NCBI GenBank assembly: GCA_017391435.1
Contig: JAFOYS010000288.1
Coordinates: forward strand, 1 to 7,070
Direction: 5' to 3'
DNA: 7,070 bases
From: Alistipes sp.
GTDB taxonomy: Bacteria > Bacteroidota > Bacteroidia > Bacteroidales > Rikenellaceae
Position numbers and translations under genes: made by a program. The notes below the pieces were generated by a model. That model worked only from the letters and a program-made list of their open reading frames with translations. It had not been told where the DNA came from and ran no database searches. Shown piece after piece: positions 1-6,459 of this stretch (its first letter is position 1; each line of letters opens with the position of its first letter).

Positions 1-517
1 GATGTTCATTTATTGACAGAACATCTGCAATCTCGCTTGAAAATTCTACATAGGAGATATTATTACTCTTTCGCTCCTCGCACAGTTGACCAAATATCTC
101 AAAGAGTCCATCCTCGTCCTGACACTGATAGCTCGGCGTTTGGTATGCCTCATTGTTACTGAAGGCTTTGATAACTGCCTTTGGAATAACATAATCGTTA
201 TCAGACTCTCTGAATCTGATAAGTTTGCGACGGCATAGTTCGTCAATATCGCTCTGGTATCTCATAACTCGGATTCGAGGACAGTCAAAGAAATTCGCTA
301 ATTCGCGAATCTCTACAAAGTTTTCGTCTCCGAAGTTAATAAATACACTGAGCAACAGTGTCTGCATAGGCGTAAGAGACAATCGCTCGGCTAAGCTGCT
401 GATTGTCTTCTTTGTAGTTGGCTTGATTTTTGTCATCTCAAGTTGGCAGTCCTTTGTCTGCTCAACAATTTTGTCAATGGCGGCAATAATGGTCAGCGTC
501 TTTTCGTTAGTCTTCAT
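1..517 (-). CDS. Partial gene, amino-terminal part of a probable AAA-family ATPase with a winged-helix-like domain
   Basis: The minus strand is open from an ATG at 517-515 to the left edge: 172 codons without a stop, so the carboxyl-terminal part is missing. AGAGGA lies 2 bases upstream of the ATG and may serve as ribosome binding site. Residues 1-45 are polar and probably helical. Residues 46-115 (LSLTPMQTLLLSVFINF, then ELANFFDCPRIRVMRY, DIDELCRRKLIR and YVIPKAVI) read like the helix-turn-helix-like front end I associate with Bacteroidales AAA ATPases, where a similar block precedes the Walker motifs. Residues 130-172 look like a linker. No Walker A or B motif is inside the window, so the ATPase assignment rests on remembered family resemblance alone. 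A winged-helix DNA-binding protein without an ATPase domain is the main alternative. The gene is transcribed divergently from the 689-1114 gene. That the reading frame is real is much surer than its function. Confidence 0.6.
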   Translation of the reverse strand, partial: MKTNEKTLTIIAAIDKIVEQTKDCQLEMTKIKPTTKKTISSLAERLSLTPMQTLLLSVFINFGDENFVEIRELANFFDCPRIRVMRYQSDIDELCRRKLIRFRESDNDYVIPKAVIKAFSNNEAYQTPSYQCQDEDGLFEIFGQLCEERKSNNISYVEFSSEIADVLSINEH

Positions 518-607
518 ATCCTCTATATTTAATTACGATGCAAATTTCGTAAAAGACTGCGCCAAAAAGTGGCAGAGTATAGTTTGTGCAAAAAAAAATA
601 TTTTATT

Positions 608-639
608 TTTGGAGTATTGAATAAAATGTATTATCTTTG
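608..639 (+). promoter_or_regulatory. Bacteroidetes-type promoter for the YbjN-like gene
   Basis: TTTG at 608-611 is followed after 20 bp by TATCTTTG at 632-639. Both boxes match the Bacteroidetes housekeeping sigma consensus (TTTG, 19-21 bp, TAnnTTTG) exactly. Transcription should begin a few bases after 639, giving a leader of roughly 40-45 bases before the ATG at 689. The -7 box lies inside a perfect inverted repeat at 631-648. Confidence 0.75.
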
Positions 640-648
640 AGAAGATAA
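631..648. repeat. Perfect 7-bp inverted repeat overlapping the -7 box
   Basis: TTATCTT (631-637) and AAGATAA (642-648) are exact reverse complements around a 4-base spacer, TGAG. The left arm covers most of the -7 box and the right arm lies about where the transcript should start. This position suits a repressor operator. If transcription starts near 645, the transcript would contain only the right arm, so an RNA hairpin is less likely. An AT-rich region can also yield such a palindrome by chance. Confidence 0.4.
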
Positions 649-688
649 AAATATTCACGGAGCTATTAATCTTAAAACATTTGTTATT

Positions 689-1114
689 ATGACTATTACT
701 GAATTACAGGATCTTTTGATGTCACACTTCTCTATCCGCAAGGATGATGATGGTGATTTTCGTATTGCATTGAGCGCAGATGATGACTATCCACACGATG
801 TTATCTGCTTTGTTCGTATGCGTGATAGCTTGATTCGTATCTTCTGTATGAGTGGCGGTTACTACGATCTTTCTGGTTCTGATGCTGCTCACCTTCAGCC
901 ACTTATCAATGATTGGAACTATAACAAGTATTGGCCAAAGGCTTATCTTGCACAGAGCAACGACGGTAGCTGGAGAGTAGAGGCTGAGAGCGTTATTATT
1001 GTTGATGACGATAAGAATATTGTATCAGATAGCGCAGTTCTTGAGTTTGTTAAGAGAAATGTATCTGGTATGTGGCACCTCTTTGTAAACCTTCACAAGG
1101 GTAAGATTGAGTAG
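689..1114 (+). CDS. YbjN-like domain protein, small and acidic
   Basis: This is a 141-residue soluble protein without a signal peptide or membrane segment. It resembles the YbjN family, which has a fold like type III secretion chaperones and no well-defined biochemical role. Supporting features are a short helical start (TELQDLLMSHF, residues 4-14), alternating strands over residues 24-60, and the block INDWNYNKYWPKAYL at residues 73-87, which matches the N-x-W-N ... P-K-x-Y signature I know from YbjN proteins. A further strand region (95-106) and a closing helix (113-135) follow. Aspartate is abundant (for example DDD at 19-21 and 31-33). The ATG at 689 fits the promoter ending at 639 and follows an A/T-rich leader. 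Codons such as CGT, GGT and GAT are favoured more than in the neighbouring metF and metH, which hints at strong expression. It stands alone between its own promoter and terminator. The gene is certain; the family is probable. Confidence 0.8.
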   Translation: MTITELQDLLMSHFSIRKDDDGDFRIALSADDDYPHDVICFVRMRDSLIRIFCMSGGYYDLSGSDAAHLQPLINDWNYNKYWPKAYLAQSNDGSWRVEAESVIIVDDDKNIVSDSAVLEFVKRNVSGMWHLFVNLHKGKIE

Positions 1115-1133
1115 TCGCACAGCTTTATGTGTT

Positions 1134-1163
1134 AAAGTCTGCCAGCAATGGCAGGCTTTTTTT
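1134..1163 (+). terminator. Rho-independent terminator after the YbjN-like gene
   Basis: AAAGTCTGCC (1134-1143) pairs with GGCAGGCTTT (1150-1159) over 10 bp, with one G-T wobble, around a 6-base loop. A run of seven T residues covers 1157-1163. It begins 20 bases after the stop codon at 1112-1114. The ATG at 1148 that could extend metF upstream lies inside this hairpin. Confidence 0.85.
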
Positions 1164-1172
1164 ATGTTATTA

Positions 1173-1204
1173 CTTGGCATTTAGTTGCAAAAGTTATAAT
1201 TTTG
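1173..1204 (+). promoter_or_regulatory. Bacteroidetes-type promoter for metF-metH
   Basis: CTTG at 1173-1176 (one mismatch to TTTG) is followed after 20 bp by TAATTTTG at 1197-1204, an exact match to TAnnTTTG. Transcription should begin near 1208-1214, which leaves a leader of only about 12-18 bases before the metF ATG at 1226. That is too short for a SAM or cobalamin riboswitch. Confidence 0.65.
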
Positions 1205-1225
1205 CCAGATATAAAATTGTTGATT

Positions 1226-2173
1226 ATGAGCGTAGCCTCCTTTTTAAAGCAGAATAAGAGCACTGCATTCTCGTTTGAGCTTTTACCCCCGTTGAGAGGT
1301 AATAGCATTGAGAGCCTCTATAGTAGTGTAGAGCGACTGATGCAGTTTGCTCCAGCATATATTAATATTACAACACATCGCACAGATGTTGTATACCGCG
1401 AAGTTAGTCCGGGTATCTTCCAGCGCACAACAGAGCGTCGTCGCCCTGGCACTGTCGCTATTGCGGCTGCGCTTAAGAGTCGTTATTCTGTTCCAACTGT
1501 GCCGCATATTATATGTAGCGGATTTAGCCCTTCGGAGTTGGAGAATGAGCTTATAGATCTCTCATATCTCGGAATTACAGATCTGCTTGTGCTTCGCGGT
1601 GATAGGGCTAAGGAGAGTCGCAATCCACAGGCCGCAGAGTATCTTTATGCCGTTGAGCTGTGTAATCAGGTGTCTAACTTTAATAGAGGAGTGCTGCTTG
1701 ATGGCACTGAGCATAGTTGTGGTGGTGAAAAGTTCTCTTTTGGAGTGGCGGGATATCCCGAAAAGCACGAGGAGGCAATGAATATTGATACAGATATTGA
1801 GAATCTCAAGGCCAAAGTTCAGGCAGGAGCAGAGTATGTTGTAACGCAGATGTTTTTTGACAATGCAAAGTACTTTGACTTTGTTGCTCGTTGTCGTGCT
1901 GCGGGTATTGATGTGCCAATTATCCCTGGACTCAAACCGCTCACATCACTTACCCAGCAAACCCTGCTGCCAAAGACTTTTCATATTGATTTGCCTATGG
2001 ATCTTGCACTTGAGTTACGCAAATGCACTGATAATGAGCAGGTCAAGGCTCTGGGTATTGAGTGGGCGACAATGCAGGCACGAGAGCTTCGTAGTGCTGG
2101 TGTGCCGAGCATTCACTTCTACTCTATGAATGCCTCTGCAAGTATTGAGCAGATTGCTAAAAATGTATACTAA
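1226..2173 (+). CDS. metF: Methylenetetrahydrofolate reductase
   Basis: MetF is a cytosolic flavoprotein that reduces 5,10-methylene-tetrahydrofolate to 5-methyl-tetrahydrofolate, the methyl donor for methionine synthase. From the ATG at 1226 it has 315 residues, normal for bacterial MetF, and forms one TIM-barrel domain. Family motifs occur in order: FSFELLPP (residues 16-22, with the catalytic-type Glu18), PHIICSGF (93-100), LRGD (123-126, a flavin and folate contact), FGVAGYPEKH (172-181), TQMFFD (207-212), IIPGLKPL (232-239) and GVPSIHFYSMN (292-302). The frame is open back to an ATG at 1148, but that start lies in the previous gene's terminator and upstream of the promoter ending at 1204. 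Its 26 extra residues also match no family feature, so 1226 is preferred. The stop overlaps the metH start in TAATG, so the two proteins are probably translationally coupled and made together. Confidence 0.95.
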   Translation: MSVASFLKQNKSTAFSFELLPPLRGNSIESLYSSVERLMQFAPAYINITTHRTDVVYREVSPGIFQRTTERRRPGTVAIAAALKSRYSVPTVPHIICSGFSPSELENELIDLSYLGITDLLVLRGDRAKESRNPQAAEYLYAVELCNQVSNFNRGVLLDGTEHSCGGEKFSFGVAGYPEKHEEAMNIDTDIENLKAKVQAGAEYVVTQMFFDNAKYFDFVARCRAAGIDVPIIPGLKPLTSLTQQTLLPKTFHIDLPMDLALELRKCTDNEQVKALGIEWATMQARELRSAGVPSIHFYSMNASASIEQIAKNVY

Positions 2174-5100
2174 TGGCAGATATTAGAGAGATACTAAGCA
2201 AGCGAATTATGGTGCTGGACGGTGCTATGGGCACTATGATTCAGCGCTATGGACTCTCTGAGAGTGATTTTAGAGGAGAGGAGTTTAAGAGTCATAGTAG
2301 ACCGCTTTTTGCAAATAACGATATACTTGTCCTTACTCGCCCTGATATCATCAGAGCAATACATAGAGAGTATCTTGAGGCTGGTGCAGACATTATAGAG
2401 ACCTGCACATTCAACAGTCAGCGTATCTCGCAGCAAGAGTATGGTACAGAGGATATTATCTATCGTCTGAACTACACTGCGGCACAACTTGCTCGCCAAG
2501 AGGTCGATAGAATGAACAGCTTGACTGCTGATCGTCCTCGCTTTGTGGCCGGATCTGTGGGCCCTACTGGTAAGACGCTCTCAATGTCGCCAGATGTTGA
2601 GAACCCCGCCTACCGTGAGATAGATTTTGATACCCTTCAGTCGGCATATTTTGAGCAGATTGATGCTCTTGTAGCTGGTGGTGTAGATCTACTTTTAGTA
2701 GAGACTGTTTTTGATACACTCAATGCTAAGGCGGCTCTCTCGGCTGCTCATATGGTCTTTGACGCGCGAGGAGTTGAGTTGCCGATAGTACTATCTATAA
2801 CTATCGCCGACGCAGCTGGAAGAACGCTCTCTGGTCAGACTCTTGAGGCTGTTGTGGCATCTGTGAGCCACTTTAACCTTACAGCTATTGGCCTAAACTG
2901 CTCCTTTGGCGCTAAGCAGATGGAGCCATTCTTAAGAGAGCTCTCTGATATTGCCCCTTGCTATGTGAGTGCCTATCCAAATGCGGGACTGCCAAATGCT
3001 ATGGGCGAGTATAGCCAGACACCCGAGATGATGGCTGCAGATATCTCTCACTTTGCTCAGCTCGGCATAGTTAATATTGTCGGAGGTTGTTGCGGCTCTA
3101 CGCCAAAACATATTGCAGCAATAGCCTCTGCGGTATCTCAGTACGCGCCAAGAGTTGTCTGTGCAACTGATAGCGCTTGGTTATCTGGTCTTGAACCATT
3201 TAACCCTAACGGAGTCTTTGTAAATGTTGGTGAGAGGTGTAATGTAGCCGGTAGTCGCAAATTTTTAAGACTTATTGGCGAGAAGAACTACACTGAGGCT
3301 CTTAGTATTGCTCGTAAGCAAGTTGAAGATGGGGCGATGGTGCTGGATATAAATATGGACGATGCTATGCTCGATTCAGAGAGTCAAATGGTTGAGTTCC
3401 TGAATATTATGGCGTCAGATCCTGTTGTTGCTCGCGTGCCGTGGATGATAGACTCCTCGCGATTTGAGGTCATTGTAGCGGCACTGAAGTCTATTCAGGG
3501 CAAGGCTGTTGTAAACTCTCTGTCGCTCAAAGAGGGGGAAGAGACCTTTATCTCTCGCGCTAAGGTGGTAAAGAGTTTTGGAGCAGCACTTGTGGTTATG
3601 GCCTTTGATGAGCAGGGTCAGGCGACAACTTTTGAGCGTAAAATAGAGATTTGTAGCAGAGCCTACAAACTACTTATAGAGAAGGTCGGTTTTGCCGCTT
3701 CAGATATCATCTTTGACCCTAATATACTTACTGTTGCTACGGGCATTGCCGAGCACAATAACTATGCGCGAGACTTTATTCGTGCCGCGGCTTGGATTCG
3801 CAAAAACCTTGCGGGTGTTCATATCAGTGGCGGAGTGAGCAATCTGTCATTTGCCTTTAGGGGTAATAACTATATCCGCGAGGCTATGCACGCACTCTTT
3901 TTGTATCACGCTGCTGTGGCGGGTATGGATATGGCTATTATCAACCCATCCACGGCTGTTATGTATGAGGATATTGAGCCTCAATTGCGTGTTGCGCTTG
4001 AGGATGTAGTGCTTAATCGCAGAGAGGATGCAACAGAGAGACTCATAGCTTTAGCGGGGCAGTATGTAGCACAGAGCAGTGTGCAGAGTGTAGCTGATGA
4101 TAGGTCTATGTTATCTGTTGATCAGAGACTTGCACTTGCGCTCCAGCGAGGCGACGAGAGTCACCTTGAGTCAGATTTAATTGAGGCGCTAACGCACTAC
4201 AAATCTGCCGTTGAGATTGTTGAAAAGCCACTTATGGAGGGTATGACGGCTGTAGGTAGACTCTTTGGCGAGGGTAAGATGTTTCTGCCTCAGGTTGTAA
4301 AGAGTGCACGAACTATGAAGCGAGCTGTCTCTATATTACAACCTTATATCGAAAGCGCACAGAGTGCGACAAGTGCGGGCAGATATCTTGTGGCTACAGT
4401 CAAGGGAGATGTACACGACATTGGAAAGAATATAGCCTCTGTAATTTTGCGCTGTAACGGCTTTGAGGTTATAGATTTGGGCGTTATGGTTAGCCCGCAG
4501 GATATTGTTGCCGCTGCGGTAGAGAATCGTGTAGATTTTATTGGCCTGAGCGGACTTATCACCCCTTCGCTTGAGCAGATGGCGCTAACAGCAACAATGC
4601 TTTGCGAGGCGGGGGTAGATGTGCCTCTGTTTATCAGTGGTGCGACAACTTCGGCGCTCCATACGGCAGTAAAGATTGCTCCGCTATATGGTGGTGCGGT
4701 CTTCCATATCAAGGATGCGTCGCAAAATCCACTTCTCGCGCTCAAACTTCTCAGCGATAAGCGCCAGATGGTAATAGATGAGAATTACAAGCTTCAGCAA
4801 CAACTTAGGGCGGAGTTTGAGAGTAGCAGTAACCAAAATTATGTGGCTCTGCCTCGCCTTGCTATAGATTGGAGCAGGGTGGAGTTTGCTGATAATTTAG
4901 CTGATAATTTGAGCCTTAGTGGGGTAGATGTAAAGTGCGTTCGTAAGTATATCAATTGGCGTAGTTTCCACAATTTCTGGCAGACCTCTGCATATACAAA
5001 CGAGGGTAAATCGTTACGAAAGCAGGCAGAAGAGATTCTTGATAGGTTTGACAGTAAGACTATTAGGGCTGCAGTGCGCTTTTTGCCAGCATATGCTGAC

Positions 5101-5664
5101 GCAGAGTGTATCTATGTAGAGAATGCAGGCTCAATAATAACAATACCTACACCTCGTCAGAGGCGTGTTGGTGAAAATGGTGTGGCACTCTCGCTTGCAG
5201 ATTTTGTGGCTCCAAAGGAGTATAATGACAAGATAGGACTCTTTGCTATCACAGTTCCTGAAGAGTTGGTTGTCGCTATAGAGCGTTTTAAAGAGAGCGG
5301 CGATGATTACAATGCTCTACTGTTCCAGAGCGTGGCTGATAGAGTTGTAGAGGCTTCAAGTGAGTATATCCACCGTAAGGCTCGTTGCCACTACTACACA
5401 GCTTGTCGCGATTCTAAAACACTGCTTGCTGCTGAGCGAAACCTTACCCTTCAGCAACTCTTTGCCGCCAAGTACCGCGGAATTCGCCCTGCTGTAGGTT
5501 ATCCATCTTTGCCAAATCAGATGACGATGTTTGATCTGGCAAAACTGCTACCGTTCAAAGAGCTCGGAATCTCGCTTACCGAGTCTGGAGCTATGTATCC
5601 TCAATCCTCAGTAGCGGGTCTGTATATCTTTAATGAGTTTGCAAAATATTTCATAATTGAATAA
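2173..5664 (+). CDS. metH: Cobalamin-dependent methionine synthase
   Basis: MetH moves the methyl group of methyl-tetrahydrofolate through cobalamin to homocysteine, giving methionine. At 1163 residues it is somewhat shorter than the Escherichia coli enzyme (about 1227) but keeps all modules. The homocysteine domain (about 1-325) has DGAMGT (16-21) and zinc cysteines in LNCSFGA (Cys243) and GGCCGS (Cys306, Cys307). The pterin domain (about 340-625) has NVGERCNVAGS (351-361). The cap (about 640-735) is followed by the B12 domain (about 736-875) with DVHDIG (746-751), where His748 is the expected cobalt ligand, plus GLSGLITPSL (791-800) and ISGATTS (821-827). The S-adenosylmethionine reactivation domain (about 890-1163) has YINW (926-929), LADFVAPKE (1008-1016), RPAVGYP (1105-1111) and a short carboxyl end. 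That domain departs from the E. coli type at several sites; see findings. No ribosome binding site is visible at the TAATG junction, which fits coupling to metF. Confidence 0.96.
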   Translation: MADIREILSKRIMVLDGAMGTMIQRYGLSESDFRGEEFKSHSRPLFANNDILVLTRPDIIRAIHREYLEAGADIIETCTFNSQRISQQEYGTEDIIYRLNYTAAQLARQEVDRMNSLTADRPRFVAGSVGPTGKTLSMSPDVENPAYREIDFDTLQSAYFEQIDALVAGGVDLLLVETVFDTLNAKAALSAAHMVFDARGVELPIVLSITIADAAGRTLSGQTLEAVVASVSHFNLTAIGLNCSFGAKQMEPFLRELSDIAPCYVSAYPNAGLPNAMGEYSQTPEMMAADISHFAQLGIVNIVGGCCGSTPKHIAAIASAVSQYAPRVVCATDSAWLSGLEPFNPNGVFVNVGERCNVAGSRKFLRLIGEKNYTEALSIARKQVEDGAMVLDINMDDAMLDSESQMVEFLNIMASDPVVARVPWMIDSSRFEVIVAALKSIQGKAVVNSLSLKEGEETFISRAKVVKSFGAALVVMAFDEQGQATTFERKIEICSRAYKLLIEKVGFAASDIIFDPNILTVATGIAEHNNYARDFIRAAAWIRKNLAGVHISGGVSNLSFAFRGNNYIREAMHALFLYHAAVAGMDMAIINPSTAVMYEDIEPQLRVALEDVVLNRREDATERLIALAGQYVAQSSVQSVADDRSMLSVDQRLALALQRGDESHLESDLIEALTHYKSAVEIVEKPLMEGMTAVGRLFGEGKMFLPQVVKSARTMKRAVSILQPYIESAQSATSAGRYLVATVKGDVHDIGKNIASVILRCNGFEVIDLGVMVSPQDIVAAAVENRVDFIGLSGLITPSLEQMALTATMLCEAGVDVPLFISGATTSALHTAVKIAPLYGGAVFHIKDASQNPLLALKLLSDKRQMVIDENYKLQQQLRAEFESSSNQNYVALPRLAIDWSRVEFADNLADNLSLSGVDVKCVRKYINWRSFHNFWQTSAYTNEGKSLRKQAEEILDRFDSKTIRAAVRFLPAYADAECIYVENAGSIITIPTPRQRRVGENGVALSLADFVAPKEYNDKIGLFAITVPEELVVAIERFKESGDDYNALLFQSVADRVVEASSEYIHRKARCHYYTACRDSKTLLAAERNLTLQQLFAAKYRGIRPAVGYPSLPNQMTMFDLAKLLPFKELGISLTESGAMYPQSSVAGLYIFNEFAKYFIIE

Positions 5665-5669
5665 TATGC

Positions 5670-5711
5670 AAAAATTGGGGTAGGGTGTTTTGGATTCTAC
5701 CCCAATTTTTT
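5670..5711 (+). terminator. Rho-independent terminator after metH
   Basis: A perfect 14-bp stem pairs AAAAATTGGGGTAG (5670-5683) with CTACCCCAATTTTT (5697-5710) around a 13-base loop, followed by one more T. It starts 5 bases after the metH stop. The A tract on the left and the T tract on the right would let it act on either strand. Confidence 0.9.
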
Positions 5712-5720
5712 AGATGTTAT

Positions 5721-5744
5721 GCCACTTTTTGTGGCTATTTTTTT
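5721..5744 (+). terminator. Possible second, weak terminator hairpin
   Basis: GCCAC (5721-5725) and GTGGC (5731-5735) form a 5-bp stem around a TTTTT loop, followed by TA and seven T residues (5738-5744). It may back up the strong terminator just upstream. Because it directly abuts the -33 box of the next promoter (5742-5745), it could instead be a protein-binding palindrome. Confidence 0.4.
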
Positions 5745-5772
5745 GAATATTGTTGAAAATTGACTATTTTTG
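5742..5772 (+). promoter_or_regulatory. Bacteroidetes-type promoter for the GNAT-argG unit
   Basis: TTTG at 5742-5745 is followed after 19 bp by TATTTTTG at 5765-5772. Both boxes match the Bacteroidetes consensus exactly. Transcription should begin near 5776-5782, giving a leader of about 40 bases before the ATG at 5820. I see no arginine operator that I can recognise in this leader. Confidence 0.75.
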
Positions 5773-5819
5773 TGCATCTTTTTTTGAGAGTTAGATGTAC
5801 AGAATAAAATTCATATAAA

Positions 5820-6437
5820 ATGAATAAAAATTCAGTAAAAATATTATTCGCAGACCAGACTCACATAGTCTATGCAGAGAGCATCTGTCAGTTGATATAT
5901 GAGTCTGCATTGCAGCGAGGAACGGGTATTGCTCGTCGTACTCCGGAGTATATCTCTGCCAAGATTAAGGGTGGTAAGGCGGTTGTTGCCTTAGATGGCG
6001 AGAAGTTGGTCGGCTTTAGCTATATTGAGTGCTGGGGTCACGGTGACTATGTGGCTACATCGGGTCTTATTGTAGATCCTGACTATCGTCACGCAGGTCT
6101 TGCTGCTCAGATTAAGGCGCGAACATTTGAGCTTGCCAGACTTAGATTCCCTTTTGCTAAGATATTTAGTATTACCACTTCGCTGCCGGTAATGAAGCTT
6201 AACACCCGCTTGGGTTATAAGCCTGTTACATTTTCGGAGCTTACAGATGACGAGGAGTTCTGGAAGGGTTGTGAGGGTTGTTGTAACTACGACATCCTCC
6301 AGCGAAACAATCGCCGAATGTGTCTCTGTACAGGTATGCTCTACGATCCAAAGACGCCGCTTCCGGCAAATTCTAATTTCCAGCCATATTGGATGGTTCT
6401 CAAGAATGCAATTAAGAAGGTTTTTCATCTGAAATAG
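5820..6437 (+). CDS. GNAT-family N-acyltransferase, candidate first enzyme of arginine synthesis
   Basis: This 205-residue cytosolic protein has a GNAT acyl-CoA-binding fold over about residues 5-140. Strands KAVVALDGEKLVGFSYIE (53-70) and VATSGLIVDPDYR (78-90) lead into the acyl-CoA pyrophosphate loop RHAGLA (90-95). A helix follows, then FSITTS (116-121) and NTRLGYK (128-134), the usual motif B region. The carboxyl part carries five cysteines close together: Cys151, Cys154, Cys155, Cys168 and Cys170 (CEGCC and CLC). These could bind a metal, and I remember similar cysteines in Bacteroidales relatives. The gene starts a transcription unit and argG follows after 22 bases, so a role in arginine synthesis, perhaps acetylating or succinylating glutamate, is a reasonable inference. 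Sequence alone does not show the substrate, and another acyl acceptor is possible. The ATG at 5820 follows an A/T-rich leader typical of this phylum and fits the upstream promoter. Confidence 0.85.
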   Translation: MNKNSVKILFADQTHIVYAESICQLIYESALQRGTGIARRTPEYISAKIKGGKAVVALDGEKLVGFSYIECWGHGDYVATSGLIVDPDYRHAGLAAQIKARTFELARLRFPFAKIFSITTSLPVMKLNTRLGYKPVTFSELTDDEEFWKGCEGCCNYDILQRNNRRMCLCTGMLYDPKTPLPANSNFQPYWMVLKNAIKKVFHLK

Positions 6438-6459
6438 TAAAATAAAAAAATATAAGATT

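Noticed and set aside
571..590. Possible sigma-54 promoter (TGGCA followed by a TGCA)
   Set aside because: The distance between the GG and GC elements is about 15 bases instead of the required 10.
518..607. Promoter for the minus-strand gene
   Set aside because: GAAATTTG on the minus strand (548-541) partly resembles a -7 box, but no TTTG lies 19-21 bp upstream of it. The nearest alternative pairs have poor -7 boxes, so I do not call one.
225..620. Plus-strand open frame of 131 codons
   Set aside because: It lies antisense to the minus-strand gene at 1-517 and continues through the divergent promoter region. Its product is Ser- and Ile-rich without a recognisable domain, while the minus-strand frame gives a coherent protein.
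4344..4745. Minus-strand open frame of 133 codons inside metH
   Set aside because: It lies entirely within the strongly conserved B12-binding part of metH and its product has no recognisable features, so it is an antisense shadow.
5991..6428. Minus-strand open frame of 145 codons inside the GNAT gene
   Set aside because: The opposite strand encodes a clear GNAT protein over the same bases. The antisense product has no domain and no promoter.
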